From Rhodococcus sp. Z13 (GTDB lineage Bacteria > Actinomycetota > Actinomycetes > Mycobacteriales > Mycobacteriaceae): a DNA stretch of 64,000 nt. Position 1 is the stretch's first letter. The number at the start of each line of letters is the position of its first letter. The DNA lies in assembly GCF_025837095.1 (NCBI RefSeq), contig NZ_CP107551.1, positions 2,970,668 through 3,034,667 of the forward strand, given 5' to 3'. The notes under the pieces were generated by a model, which searched no databases, was not told where the DNA came from, and saw only the letters and a list, made by a program, of their open reading frames with translations. Below are positions 54,196 to 64,000 of this stretch, in pieces. The position numbers were made by a program, and so were the translations under genes.

Positions 54196-55413
54196 ATGAT
54201 CAATCTCGAACTCCCCAGGAAGCTGCGGGCTTCCGCGAACCAGGCCCACCAGGTCGCCGCGCAGATCTTCCGGCCGATCTCCCGCAAGTACGACCTCGCC
54301 GAGCACGAGTACCCCGTCGAACTCGACACCATGGCCGCCATGGTCGAGGGACTCAACGACTCCGGCCAGGGTGCGGCGGGAGCGACGCTCGGCCGCGACG
54401 CCAAGGCCAAGCAGGATGCCGCCGCGGCCGGGAACGTCAACGGCGGCAACATGGCCGGCCTGCTCAACGTCATCGAGACCTGCTGGGGCGACGTCGGACT
54501 GACCCTGTCGATCCCGTACCAGGGCCTCGGCAACTCCGCGATCGCCGCGGTCGCCACCGACGAACAGCTCACGCGGTTCGGCAAGGTGTGGGCTTCCATG
54601 GCGATCACCGAGCCGGGCTTCGGTTCCGACTCCGCCGCCGTGACCACCACCGCCGTCCTCGACGGCGACGAGTGGGTCCTCAACGGCGAGAAGATCTTCG
54701 TCACCGCCGGTGAGCGCTCCACGCACATCGTGGTGTGGGCGACCGTCGACAAGTCGAAAGGCCGCGCCGCGATCAAGTCGTTCGTCGTGCCGCGCGACGC
54801 TCCCGGACTGTCGGTGGCGCGCCTCGAGAAGAAACTCGGCATCAAGGCGTCCGACACGGCGGTGCTGGTGCTCGACAACTGCCGCATCCCGAAGGACAAC
54901 ATCCTCGGCTCCCCGGAGGTGAACACCGAGAAGGGGTTCGCCGGGGTCATGCAGACCTTCGACAACACGCGCCCGATCGTGGCCGGTATGGCCGTCGGTC
55001 TCGGCCGTGCCGTGCTCGAGGAGCTGCGCGGGATCCTGAAGGAGGCGGGCATCGAGGTGTCCTACGACGTGCCGCCGAACAACCAGCACGCCGCCGCGGC
55101 CGAGTTCCTCGCCCTCGAGGCCGACTGGGAGGCCGCCTACCTGCTCGCCCTGCGCGCGACCTGGATGGCCGACAACAAGCAGCCGAACTCGCTCGAGGCG
55201 TCGGTGTCCAAGGCCAAGGCCGGTCGCACCGGCACGGCGGCGTCGCTGAAGGCCGTGGAGCTGGCCGGTACCTACGGCTACTCCGAGCGCCCGCTGCTCG
55301 AGAAGTGGGCGCGGGACTCGAAGATCCTCGACATCTTCGAGGGAACCCAGCAGATCCAGCAGCTCATCGTGGCTCGCCGGGTGCTCGGAAAGACGTCCTC
55401 CGAACTGAAGTGA
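54196..55413 (+). CDS. fadE23: Acyl-CoA dehydrogenase, FadE23-like subunit
   Basis: A 405-aa protein with FAD-binding MAITEPGFGSDSAAV, VLNGEKIFVTAGE and the catalytic Glu in LDIFEGTQQIQQLIVAR. ATG 54196 was chosen (AAGGA 7 nt upstream). It is 29 nt after fadE24, so the two are co-transcribed and probably form an alpha2beta2 enzyme with this subunit contributing the base. Followed by a terminator. Confidence 0.88.
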   Translation: MINLELPRKLRASANQAHQVAAQIFRPISRKYDLAEHEYPVELDTMAAMVEGLNDSGQGAAGATLGRDAKAKQDAAAAGNVNGGNMAGLLNVIETCWGDVGLTLSIPYQGLGNSAIAAVATDEQLTRFGKVWASMAITEPGFGSDSAAVTTTAVLDGDEWVLNGEKIFVTAGERSTHIVVWATVDKSKGRAAIKSFVVPRDAPGLSVARLEKKLGIKASDTAVLVLDNCRIPKDNILGSPEVNTEKGFAGVMQTFDNTRPIVAGMAVGLGRAVLEELRGILKEAGIEVSYDVPPNNQHAAAAEFLALEADWEAAYLLALRATWMADNKQPNSLEASVSKAKAGRTGTAASLKAVELAGTYGYSERPLLEKWARDSKILDIFEGTQQIQQLIVARRVLGKTSSELK

Positions 55414-55512
55414 GCCGCGAGGACCGGCTCGCGCCACGGCGCGGCCCCCGGGTGGATGGGACCGGGGTCCGGTAGCCGGTCCGCTCGGGGTTCGGAGGAC
55501 CCATCGGGGATG

Positions 55513-55546
55513 AACCCTCGTCGCGACGGGGTGCGCGACGAGGGTT
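55513..55546 (+). terminator. Terminator of the fadE24-fadE23 operon
   Basis: AACCCTCGTCGCG, 8-nt loop, perfect 13-bp complement. Confidence 0.8.
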
Positions 55547-55572
55547 CCGCCGTTTTCCACGAGTGCGCGAAA

Positions 55573-55588
55573 TGTGACTTACATCACG
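55573..55588 (+). promoter_or_regulatory. CRP/GlxR-type site upstream of fadD-like gene
   Basis: TGTGACTTACATCACG matches the TGTGA-N2-TA-N2-TCACA consensus of actinobacterial CRP proteins except for the last base. It overlaps the -35 region; TAGTCT 3 nt downstream is the likely -10. Confidence 0.6.
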
Positions 55589-55630
55589 ACTAGTCTGTGT
55601 GCTGATGCCGACACACAGCTAGGGGGACGC

Positions 55631-57337
55631 ATGCTCGGTCCGGACATCCTCGGCAAACTCACCGGCGGGCGGATCCCGCTCGACCACGCCCTCGTCCAGA
55701 TCAAGGACACCGCCGCATCGCTGGCCGTGCTGCACCGGGCGGGCCTTCTGCACTTCCCCCGGCTCGACCGGAGCCTCCGCACGATCGCGGCCGCGAACAA
55801 GTACGGCCCCTTCGCGGGCTCGGTGCACACCCACGCCGGCGAGGGACTCGGGACCGTCGCCCTGATCGACGAGCGGGGCGCACTGACCTACCAGGAGCTC
55901 GAGGCCCGCTCGAACGCCCTGGTCCGCGCGTGGCAGCGCGACGGGGTCGCTGCCGGATCGGTCATGGGGATCATGGCCCGCAACCACCGCGGTCTCGTGC
56001 TCACGATGCTCGCCTCCGCCAAGCTCGGCGCGCGGCTCGTGCTCATGAACACCGGTTTCGCGCCGCGCCAGCTGGTCGACGTCGCCGCCCGCGAGGAGGT
56101 CTCGACCTTCGTCTTCGACAGCGAGTTCGCCCGGGTCGCCGCGGCGTTGCCCGAGACCGTCCGCCGCTACGTCTCGTGGTCCGACGAGGAGGTTACGGGG
56201 GTACCGAGCCTGGACGAGGTGATCACCGGGGTCGACGACTCGACGCTGCCGGCACCCGAGGTGTTCGGCGGTTTTGTGCTGCTCACCAGCGGCACGACCG
56301 GCACCCCGAAGGGAGCACCGCGCGGCCGCACCTCACCGTTCGCGTCCGCCCAGTTCCTCGACCGGGTTCCCCTGCGGCCCGGGCAGACGATGCTCATGGC
56401 GGCGCCGGCCTTCCACGGCACGGGTGTCTCGCAGTTCGCCCTCGCGCTGGCCCTCGGCCAGACCGTGGTGATGCCGCGACGCTTCGACGCGGAGAAGACG
56501 CTGTCCCTCATCGAGCGGCACGGCGCGAACGTGCTCGTGGTGGTCCCGACCATGCTGCAGCGCATCCTCGATCTCGGACCGGAGAGGATCGCCGGGTACG
56601 ACACCTCGACCCTGCGGATCATCTTCGCGGCCGGCTCGTCCCTCTCCCCCGACGTGTGCCGCCGGACCACCGAGGCGTTCGGCCACGTGCTGCACAACCT
56701 CTACGGATCCACCGAGTGCGCCGTCGCGACGGTCGCCACGCCCGAGGACATCGCCCTGGCCCCGGGCACCGCCGGTCGGCCCCCGGTGACCTGCCACGTG
56801 GCTCTGTACGACGACGCGGGCCGGCGCATCACCGAACCGAACGTCACCGGTCGGATCTTCGTGGCGAGCGCGCTGTCGTTCTCGGGTTACACCGACGGCC
56901 GCGACAAGGAGCGGATCGACGGCATGCTCTCGATCGGTGACATCGGGCACTGGGACGAGCACGGCCTGCTGTTCGTGGACGGCCGCGACGACGACATGAT
57001 CGTCTCCGGCGGCGAGAACGTGTACCCGCTCGAGGTGGAGAACCTCCTCGCCGAGCGGCCGGACGTGCTCGACGCCGCCGTGGTGGGGGTTCCCGACCCG
57101 GAGTTCGGTCAACGCCTGCGCGCCTTCGTGGTGCCCTCCCCCGACTCGACGCGCGATCCCGACGAGATCAAGGCGTTCGTGAAGTCGAACCTCGCGCGCT
57201 ACAAGGTGCCGCGCGACGTGGTGTTCCTCGACGAGCTTCCCCGCAATGCGACGGGCAAGCTGCTGCGCCGGGTACTGATGGAGATGAACGTGCCGGCCAC
57301 GGGCGGCTCTCGGAAGAGAGCCGCGACGGAAGCCTGA
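55631..57337 (+). CDS. Long-chain acyl-CoA synthetase (FadD-type)
   Basis: A 568-aa ANL-superfamily adenylate-forming enzyme. The P-loop is LLTSGTTGTPKGAPRG, the adenine motif LYGSTECA, the core motif GRDDDMIVSGGENVYP and the terminal Lys motif in RNATGKLLRR. It activates fatty acids to acyl-CoA, supplying the neighbouring acyl-CoA dehydrogenases. The ATG has AGGGGG upstream. It follows a CRP-like site, so it may respond to cAMP. Confidence 0.88.
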   Translation: MLGPDILGKLTGGRIPLDHALVQIKDTAASLAVLHRAGLLHFPRLDRSLRTIAAANKYGPFAGSVHTHAGEGLGTVALIDERGALTYQELEARSNALVRAWQRDGVAAGSVMGIMARNHRGLVLTMLASAKLGARLVLMNTGFAPRQLVDVAAREEVSTFVFDSEFARVAAALPETVRRYVSWSDEEVTGVPSLDEVITGVDDSTLPAPEVFGGFVLLTSGTTGTPKGAPRGRTSPFASAQFLDRVPLRPGQTMLMAAPAFHGTGVSQFALALALGQTVVMPRRFDAEKTLSLIERHGANVLVVVPTMLQRILDLGPERIAGYDTSTLRIIFAAGSSLSPDVCRRTTEAFGHVLHNLYGSTECAVATVATPEDIALAPGTAGRPPVTCHVALYDDAGRRITEPNVTGRIFVASALSFSGYTDGRDKERIDGMLSIGDIGHWDEHGLLFVDGRDDDMIVSGGENVYPLEVENLLAERPDVLDAAVVGVPDPEFGQRLRAFVVPSPDSTRDPDEIKAFVKSNLARYKVPRDVVFLDELPRNATGKLLRRVLMEMNVPATGGSRKRAATEA

Positions 57338-57390
57338 AGAGGACTCCGCAGACAGCAACCCTGCACACAAGCGACTCTGCAGACGACAGA

Positions 57391-57423
57391 GAGGCCGGCC
57401 GTCCGTTTCGGACGACCGGCCTC
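57391..57423 (+). terminator. Terminator of fadD-like gene
   Basis: GAGGCCGGCCGTCCG, short TTT loop, and its complement with one mismatch; it lies between the convergent fadD-like gene and tRNA gene. Confidence 0.7.
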
Positions 57424-57429
57424 CCGCGG

Positions 57430-57506
57430 TGGTAGCGGGGACAGGATTTGAACCTGCGACCTCTGGGTTATGAGCCCAGCGAGCTACCGAGCTGCTCCAC
57501 CCCGCG
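57430..57506 (-). tRNA. Initiator tRNA-fMet (CAT anticodon)
   Basis: A 77-nt cloverleaf with CCA encoded. The anticodon stem-loop is CTGGG-CTCATAA-CCCAG: three consecutive G:C pairs as in initiator tRNAs. The acceptor begins CGCGGGG against CCCCGCT, leaving position 1 unpaired (C/U), another initiator mark. The T-arm GCAGGTTCAAATCCTG is canonical. Confidence 0.96.
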
Positions 57507-58504
<998 letters not shown>

Positions 58505-58513
58505 GACCCCGGT

Positions 58514-58557
58514 ACGACGGAACCCCCGCGGTGGACCCACCGCGGGGGTTCCGTCGT
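58514..58557. terminator. Bidirectional terminator between convergent genes
   Basis: ACGACGGAACCCCCGCGGTGG-type arm and its perfect complement, at least 19 bp, between the Rpf-like gene (+) and the UPF0182 gene (-). Confidence 0.85.
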
Positions 58558-58583
58558 CCTGTCGGATCGGTCCTCGGACCGGC

Positions 58584-61500
58584 TCAGCGGCCGCTCGACT
58601 GGTAGGAGTCGACCGCCTGCTGCACCCGTCGCAACGCCCGGCCGTAGGCCTCGAAGTCGCCGCTGCTCTGGGCGTTGGCGAGCTCCTCGAGCGCCGAGTC
58701 GAGTTCGGCGATCGCCGCCTCCCGGCCCGCCGGCGCCGGAGCCGGGGTCGGGGTCGTCGGCTGCTGCTCGCCGTCGCGGTTCTGCTCGGTGCCGCCCTCG
58801 ACCGTCTCGCCGCGGGTCTCGTCCTCGACCTCGGCGGTCGGCAGCGCCTCACCGCCGGGGGCGGTGGCCGCGTCGCCGACACCGGACCCGAAGACCTGGT
58901 CGAGAGCACCGGCCAGGGTCGGGGCGTACCCGATCCGCACACCGCCGCTCGCGCCCGGCTCGCGGTAGCTGACCAGCACGCGCGACAGCTGCGGGAAGGT
59001 CGACGTGCTACCCGCCGTCGCGTTGCGCTCGGTGTACATCGGCTGGACGTAGAGGATGCCGCCGTCCGCGATGGGCAAGGTCAGCAGGTTGCCGTACTGG
59101 ATCCGGTTGGACCGTTCGAGCAGTGTGCGTTCCGAGGCCACGCGGGTGTCGGAGATCATCGCGTTCTGCGTCTGCTCCGGACCGAAGGTCTGCGTGTCCG
59201 TCGGCAGCTGCAGGATCGTGAACTTGCCGTAGTTCTCCGGATCGGATTCGACGGAGATGTAGGCCGACAGGAACTGCCGGTTGTAGCCCACCATCGCGGA
59301 GGTCAGGCGGAACCGGGGTTCGGCCGTCTCCTTGTCGCCCGTCAGCAGGTAGTAGGGCGGCTGGTTCGCGCTGGTGTCCACCGTCGGATCGGCCGGCACC
59401 GACCAGAAGGCGTTGTTCGTGAAGAACTCGCGCGGGTCGTCGACGTGGTACTTGGCGAGCATCTCGCGCTGCACCTTGAACAGATCCTCGGGGTACCGGA
59501 AGTGCGCACGCAGCTCGTCCGGGACCTGGTCCTGCGGGGTCACCGCATCGGGGAAGACACCCATCCACGCCTTCAGGACCGGGTCCTGGTCGTCGACCTG
59601 GTAGAGCGTGACGGTGCCGTCGTAGGCGTCGACCGTGGCCTTGACAGAGTTGCGGATGTACGAGACCTCCTTGCGCGGCAGCAGGCGACCGGTGTTCTGG
59701 TCGATGCTGTCCTCGACGAGGCCCTCGAGCGACGCGCGCTGCGCGTACGGGTAGTAGTCGAGCGTGGTGTACGCGTCGACGATCCACACGATGCGGCCGT
59801 CGATCGCGGCCGGGTAGGCGTCGCCGTCGGCGGTGAGCCACGGCGCGACCTTGGTGACACGCTCACGCGGGTCGCGGTTGAAGATGATCTTCGAGTCGCT
59901 GCCGATGGCGCTGGAGAACAGGATGTTGCGTTCGCCGTACTTCGCGGCGAAGGCCAGCCGGTTGAACCAGTTGCCGATGTCCACGCCACCGGAACCGGTG
60001 TAGGTGTACTTCTCGGTGTCGGTGTCGTACTCGCGCGGGCCGGAACCCTCGTCGCCGTTGCCGACGATGGCGTAGTCCGGATCGGCCTCGGCGATGACCT
60101 CGCCGAAGTAGATGCGCGGCTGCTCGACCGGGATAACCTGGTTCTCCGCGGCCAGCGACGCCAGGTCGCTGACGAGGTAGACGGGATAGCCGCTGTTGCT
60201 GTTCGCGGCCTCCTCCGCCGAGGCACTCGCGGCGGCGTTGACCCGGTTGGCCGGAGCCGCGACGAGCCCGTTGCCGTGCGTGTACACGGTGTGGCGGTTG
60301 ATCCAGTCGGTCTGGTTGCCGGTCAGGCTCGTGGGCGAGAGCTCACGGGCGGCGACGATGTAGTCCTCGAGGCGACCGTCGAGCTCGTACCGGTCGATGT
60401 CGAGCGACTCGGGGTAGCCGTAGAAGTTCTTCAGCTGCGTCTGCTGCGTGAAAGTGCGCGGCAGCACGTTCGGGTCGAGCAGACGCGCGTTGGCGATGGT
60501 CGTGATGTCGGCCGGGATGTTCTCGGGCGAGGTGGTGCCCACGCCCGGGTAGTCCTGGTACTCGACCTTGTCGTCGGTGATCCCGTAGGCCTCGCGGGTC
60601 GCGGCGATGTTGCGCTGGATGTACTCGCTCTCCTTGTCCGCGGCGTTCGGGCGCACCGAGAACTGCTCGACCATGAGTGGGTAGACCGCGCCGACGAGGA
60701 TCGACGACAGCACGAGCAGTGCCGTGGCCAGCGCCGGGATGCGCAGGTCGTGCAGGAAGATCGCGGTGAAGAAGGCGATCGCACAGATGACCGCGATGGC
60801 CAGCAGGATGAGCTTGGCGGGCAGCACGGCGTTGATGTCGGTGAAGCCACCACCGGTGAAGGTGGGTTCCTTGCGGCTGCTCCAGAGCAGTTCGTACCGG
60901 TCGAACCAGTAGGCGACCGCCTTGAGCGCGACGAAGATGCCCGCCAGCACGGCGAGCTGCACGCGGGCGGCGGTGGACATGCTGCCGCCGCGGCCGGCCA
61001 GGCGGATGCCGCCGAAGATGTAGTGCGTGACGAGGTTGGCGATGAACGCCAGCACGACCGCGACGAAGAACCAGTTGAGCAGGAACCGGTAGAACGGCAG
61101 GTCGAAGGCGTAGAAGCCGACGTCGAGACCGAACTGCGGATCGGTGGTGCCGAAGTCGCCGCCGTTGAAGAACATCTGCACCGGCACCCACGCAGACTGC
61201 GCGACCAGACCGGACAGCAGACCCAGGACGACGGGGATGCCGATCCCGAACGAGCGCATCCGGGTCAGCACCGTGGTGCGGTACCGCGCAACCGGATCGT
61301 TGGGGCCGGAGGTCGGTACGAAGACCGGCCGCGATCGATAGGCCAGCAGCATCGCCAGCCACACGACGCCACCGACGAACAACCCGACCACGAGGAACAA
61401 CACGATCCGGGTCAGGAGAACCTTGACGTATACACCCCGGTAGTCGACCTCGCCGAACCAGAGCCAGTTGGTGTAGGTGTCCACCAGCCGCGGCCCGAGC

Positions 61501-61586
61501 AGCAGCAGCACGGCGGCCACGACTGCCAGGGACAACAGCACCCTGCTGCGTCTCGAAAAGGTAGGTACTCCGGTCGGGGGCCTCAT
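58584..61586 (-). CDS. UPF0182 family membrane protein
   Basis: A 1000-aa protein with seven membrane helices in residues about 20-320 (SRVLLSLAVVAAVLLLLGPR; LLTRIVLFLVVGLFVGGVVW; and so on), followed by a large extracytoplasmic domain (NIPADITTIANARLLDPNVL; SLTGNQTDWINRHTVYTHGN) and a Pro/Glu C-terminal linker with a coil. This is the UPF0182/COG1615 family (M. tuberculosis Rv3193c-like). Function not established. The ATG at 61586 fits the conserved N-terminus better than the longer open frame. Confidence 0.92.
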   Translation of the reverse strand: MRPPTGVPTFSRRSRVLLSLAVVAAVLLLLGPRLVDTYTNWLWFGEVDYRGVYVKVLLTRIVLFLVVGLFVGGVVWLAMLLAYRSRPVFVPTSGPNDPVARYRTTVLTRMRSFGIGIPVVLGLLSGLVAQSAWVPVQMFFNGGDFGTTDPQFGLDVGFYAFDLPFYRFLLNWFFVAVVLAFIANLVTHYIFGGIRLAGRGGSMSTAARVQLAVLAGIFVALKAVAYWFDRYELLWSSRKEPTFTGGGFTDINAVLPAKLILLAIAVICAIAFFTAIFLHDLRIPALATALLVLSSILVGAVYPLMVEQFSVRPNAADKESEYIQRNIAATREAYGITDDKVEYQDYPGVGTTSPENIPADITTIANARLLDPNVLPRTFTQQTQLKNFYGYPESLDIDRYELDGRLEDYIVAARELSPTSLTGNQTDWINRHTVYTHGNGLVAAPANRVNAAASASAEEAANSNSGYPVYLVSDLASLAAENQVIPVEQPRIYFGEVIAEADPDYAIVGNGDEGSGPREYDTDTEKYTYTGSGGVDIGNWFNRLAFAAKYGERNILFSSAIGSDSKIIFNRDPRERVTKVAPWLTADGDAYPAAIDGRIVWIVDAYTTLDYYPYAQRASLEGLVEDSIDQNTGRLLPRKEVSYIRNSVKATVDAYDGTVTLYQVDDQDPVLKAWMGVFPDAVTPQDQVPDELRAHFRYPEDLFKVQREMLAKYHVDDPREFFTNNAFWSVPADPTVDTSANQPPYYLLTGDKETAEPRFRLTSAMVGYNRQFLSAYISVESDPENYGKFTILQLPTDTQTFGPEQTQNAMISDTRVASERTLLERSNRIQYGNLLTLPIADGGILYVQPMYTERNATAGSTSTFPQLSRVLVSYREPGASGGVRIGYAPTLAGALDQVFGSGVGDAATAPGGEALPTAEVEDETRGETVEGGTEQNRDGEQQPTTPTPAPAPAGREAAIAELDSALEELANAQSSGDFEAYGRALRRVQQAVDSYQSSGR

Positions 61587-61774
61587 GCCCACGTGCCACG
61601 CTCCCAACTCGTCCGGCGGCGCGGTTGCGCCGCATCTGTCCAGCTCGTGCACGAGGCGCACGCCTCGCCGTCACCGAGTGACCGTTTCGCCCCACTCTAC
61701 GGAATCCGTGTGCGGCGGGTCGCCCGGCGCGAGCTCTGCAGCGGACACCGCCGTACGGGTGTCAGGATAGGCGG

Positions 61775-62383
61775 GTGAGCCAACCTCTTCCCGTACCTTC
61801 CGAACGAGCACTCGCACGCGCCGTCCACGAGATCATCGATTTCGCCGACGCGGAAGGGTGGGACCGGCCACCCGTCATGTTCGCGCTGGTCCCCACCGTG
61901 CTGCTCGCGGCTGCCGAACCGACCCTCAGCGACCAGCTCGACGACGGGCACGAGTACACCCCGATCGCGCAGGAACCCTTCCCCGACGACGTCGAGGGTG
62001 GCAGTCCCGCCCTCGAGGAGTTCCTGGCCACCACGGCGTGGCCGGCCTCGGTCGCCGGGTGCGCGCTGGTGCAGGAGGTCGTGGTGCTGCCGCCGAGCGC
62101 CGAGAACGATCTCGACGACGCCTTCGCGCCGCTGCTCGCCGACGCGCACGCGGCCGACGAGGCCGCCCGCCGCGCCGCGCACAGCCATCCGGAGCGCCGC
62201 GCCGCGCGGCTGATCTCCGCCGTGCTGCGCGACGGCCCGTCGATGTCGCTGCTGCAGCTGCGTCCGCTCGACGACGACGATCCGTTCGCCGGTGCCGAGC
62301 TGCGGACCTACGACAACCTCGCTCCGCACGTCACCGCTGCGCTGTACGCGACCCTCGAGGCGAGCGAGGACGACTGGTCCTGA
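61775..62383 (+). CDS. PPA1309-family protein
   Basis: A 202-aa acidic soluble protein (ALARAVHEIIDFADAEGWD, FALVPTVLLAA, SPALEEFLATTAWP) of a small actinobacterial family I know as PPA1309. It is usually found beside the UPF0182 and PDZ-protease genes, as here. GTG start. Function unknown. Confidence 0.8.
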   Translation: MSQPLPVPSERALARAVHEIIDFADAEGWDRPPVMFALVPTVLLAAAEPTLSDQLDDGHEYTPIAQEPFPDDVEGGSPALEEFLATTAWPASVAGCALVQEVVVLPPSAENDLDDAFAPLLADAHAADEAARRAAHSHPERRAARLISAVLRDGPSMSLLQLRPLDDDDPFAGAELRTYDNLAPHVTAALYATLEASEDDWS

Positions 62384-62405
62384 GCCGAGGGGTCCGGCCG
62401 CGGGG

Positions 62406-63431
62406 TCAGCTGCAGCTCGGCGCCTCGCGGCCGGCAGCGACCGCCTCGAGCGACTCGACCGCACCCTCGAGGGTCTCGACCCGTACCAGCTGCACGTCGT
62501 CGGGGGCCGCGGACACCGCCTCGGCACAGTTGTCGGTGGGCACGAGGAAGACGGTGGCGCCGTCCTCCGCCGCGGCGGTGATCTTGTGCCGGATGCCGCC
62601 GATGGGACCGACGATCCCGTCGGAGTCGATGGTGCCGGTGCCGGCGACGGACAGGCCCCCGTTGATCGCGCCGGGGCTGAGCTTGTCCACCACGGCGAGG
62701 CTGAACATCAGGCCGGCGGAGGGGCCGCCGATGTCGGCGAGGTTGAAGGTGACGGTGAACGGCACGTCGGGCCGTTCCTCGGTCGCGATGCCGAGGAAGC
62801 CCCTGCCCGGATCGCCGGGACGCTCCCCGACGGGGACGTCGAAGGTCTCCTCGCGGTCGCCCCGCAGGACGGTGACCCGCACCGACTCACCGGGGGCCAC
62901 CGCCCCCACCGCGCGCTGCACCTGGCCGGCGGTCTCGACGGGGTCCCCGCCCACCGCGACGATGAGATCGTCCGTCTCGAGGATGCCGGAGGCCGGGGCG
63001 TCCTCCCCCACCTCCGCGATCCGCAGCGAGACGGGCAGGTCGAGGTAGTGCAGGGCCGCGAGTTCGGCGGAACGCTCGGACTGGGCGAACTGCGCCTGGT
63101 CGACGGCGCGCACCTCCTCCTTGCTGCGGTCCGGCGGGTACACCTGCTCGCGGGGGGCGACGCCGTAGCGGCCGCTGACCCAGGCGGTGACGGCCTGCGC
63201 GAGGGTGAGGTTGTCGGTGACGCCCACCGTGGTCATGTAGAGGCTGCCCTCGGTCTCGTCGGCCTCGATCCCTTCGACGTCCACGACCGGGGTGCCGTCG
63301 ATCTCCCCGAGGGTGTCGAAGACGGGGCCGGGGCCGAGGGCGACGTAGGGCGCCTGCACGTTGAACGCCACCACCACGAGGACCAGGACCGGGAGGACGA
63401 GCGCGAGGGGCATGACGAGGCGACGATTCAC
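62406..63431 (-). CDS. Membrane-anchored PDZ / Lon-like (S16) protease
   Basis: A 341-aa protein: an N-terminal signal anchor (LVMPLALVLPVLVLVVVAF), a PDZ domain (ASGILETDDLIVAVGGDPVE) and a C-terminal Lon-type proteolytic domain with the catalytic Ser in GGPSAGLMFSLAVVD and Lys in GPIGGIRHKITAA. Faces the envelope. YlbL-like; in Mtb Rv3194c. Substrates unknown. Confidence 0.9.
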   Translation of the reverse strand: MNRRLVMPLALVLPVLVLVVVAFNVQAPYVALGPGPVFDTLGEIDGTPVVDVEGIEADETEGSLYMTTVGVTDNLTLAQAVTAWVSGRYGVAPREQVYPPDRSKEEVRAVDQAQFAQSERSAELAALHYLDLPVSLRIAEVGEDAPASGILETDDLIVAVGGDPVETAGQVQRAVGAVAPGESVRVTVLRGDREETFDVPVGERPGDPGRGFLGIATEERPDVPFTVTFNLADIGGPSAGLMFSLAVVDKLSPGAINGGLSVAGTGTIDSDGIVGPIGGIRHKITAAAEDGATVFLVPTDNCAEAVSAAPDDVQLVRVETLEGAVESLEAVAAGREAPSCS

Positions 63432-63486
63432 CCGGCCAGGTTATCGGGCGTGTCGATGCCGCCGTCCGCACCACCGGGCGTGGTGC

Positions 63487-63559
63487 CCGGGTTCGCCGTC
63501 GTCCGGGTTCGCCGTCGGTGTCCGGGTTCGCCGTCAGCGTCCGTGTTCGCCGTCAGCGT
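63487..63559. repeat. Four tandem 16-19 bp repeats
   Basis: CCGGGTTCGCCGTCAGCGT-type units at 63487, 63503, 63522 and 63541, in the gap between the divergent PDZ-protease and metalloprotease genes. Units 3 and 4 differ by one base. Confidence 0.85.
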
Positions 63560-63606
63560 GACCACGAGGGAGGTCACCCACCTGTGGGCCTTGTACCGTT
63601 GGTGGC

Positions 63607-64000
63607 ATGAGCGACACCCCCTTCGGATTCTCGAATCCCGACGACGACCCCGACCGCAGGAAGGACGAGGGTTCCGGCGGCGGTACCGGTGGCGGTATCC
63701 CCTTCGGGTTCGGGTTCGGCCTGCCCGGCGGTGCCGGTGGTGGGGGCAACGCCGGCGATCCGTTCGGTGGGCAGGGCTTCGACCCCGCCCAGTTCGGCCA
63801 GATGCTCAGCCAGTTCGGCCAGATGCTCGCCGGTATGGGGAGCGCCATGGGGTCGGGCAGCGCGTCCGGCCCGGTCAACTACGACATCGCCGCGAAGCTC
63901 GCGCGGCAGCAGATCGGGTCGGTGAACCCGGTCTCGCCGCGCACCTCGGACGCGGTCGCCGACGCGGCCCGCCTCGCGGAGCTGTGGCTCGACGCCGTCA
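63607..64000 (+). CDS. Zinc-dependent metalloprotease, DUF2342 family (5' part)
   Basis: The first 131 residues of a protein cut by the window end. A Gly/Phe/Gln-rich disordered start (GIPFGFGFGLPGGAGGGG) is followed by DIAAKLARQQIGSVNPVSPR and DAARLAELWLDA, the start of the DUF2342 hydrolase/protease domain that in Mtb follows Rv3194c. The ATG is 7 nt after TACCGT (leaderless). Confidence 0.85.
   Translation, partial: MSDTPFGFSNPDDDPDRRKDEGSGGGTGGGIPFGFGFGLPGGAGGGGNAGDPFGGQGFDPAQFGQMLSQFGQMLAGMGSAMGSGSASGPVNYDIAAKLARQQIGSVNPVSPRTSDAVADAARLAELWLDAV

Noticed and set aside
59445-61778. Plus-strand open frame opposite the UPF0182 gene
   Set aside because: Antisense shadow of a clearly conserved membrane protein.

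Overview
The window is GC-rich actinobacterial DNA, most likely Rhodococcus or a close Corynebacteriales relative. Positions 1 to about 49,150 hold most of an integrated siphophage (a temperate prophage). Positions 49,200-64,000 hold host chromosome. The host genes are prfB, hisN, a fadE24/fadE23 pair, a fadD-type ligase, an initiator tRNA, an Rpf-like transglycosylase, a UPF0182 membrane protein, a PDZ/Lon-type protease and a DUF2342 metalloprotease. Their content and order resemble mycolic-acid actinobacteria. Genus is inferred from gene content only.

PROPHAGE, read right to left. A tyrosine integrase (47.8-49.1 kb) lies next to the phage/host junction. Before it comes the immunity module: a Cro-like XRE protein and a divergent repressor, with three ACTTGT/ACAAG operators between them, and an ImmA/IrrE protease gene with a LexA-type box. 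From 46.5 to 32.3 kb runs a dense leftward early operon, mostly joined by 4-nt ATGA/GTGA overlaps. It encodes a Rad52-like annealing protein, a RusA-like resolvase, an NrdH-like redoxin, a replication protein with iteron-like repeats inside its gene, an antirepressor, a GIY-YIG-like protein and many micro-proteins (Zn-ribbons, single-TM peptides, a tiny lipoprotein). From 32.3 kb leftward come the late genes: TerL with a class 3-like intein, a DUF1360 protein, an Rv2179c-like exoribonuclease, portal, a MuF-protease fusion, major capsid, the major tail protein, head-tail connectors, tail chaperones, a 1977-aa tape measure protein and tail-tip proteins. Lysis genes and the left attachment site are outside the window.

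ACCESSORY REGION. Between the major tail protein and the connectors (15.1-19.2 kb) is a block that looks inserted. It has a rightward lipoprotein gene with its own terminator, a frameshifted integrase C-terminus, a relatively AT-rich two-gene module (DUF6575-like protein plus a 130-aa partner) and five small genes linked by a 22-bp repeat. This block and an unusual promoter family are the best leads for undescribed biology. The promoter motif is TGCACC, then 9 nt, then TANNNT. It occurs at eight late-operon starts, five of which appear leaderless.

HOST REGION. prfB, an MscS channel gene and a Pro/Thr-rich membrane protein gene form a leftward operon that the prophage interrupts just downstream. 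To the right, hisN is divergent from prfB. The fadE24/fadE23 pair and the fadD gene point to acyl-CoA oxidation. The remaining genes serve translation initiation (tRNA-fMet), cell-wall remodelling (Rpf-like) and envelope proteolysis.
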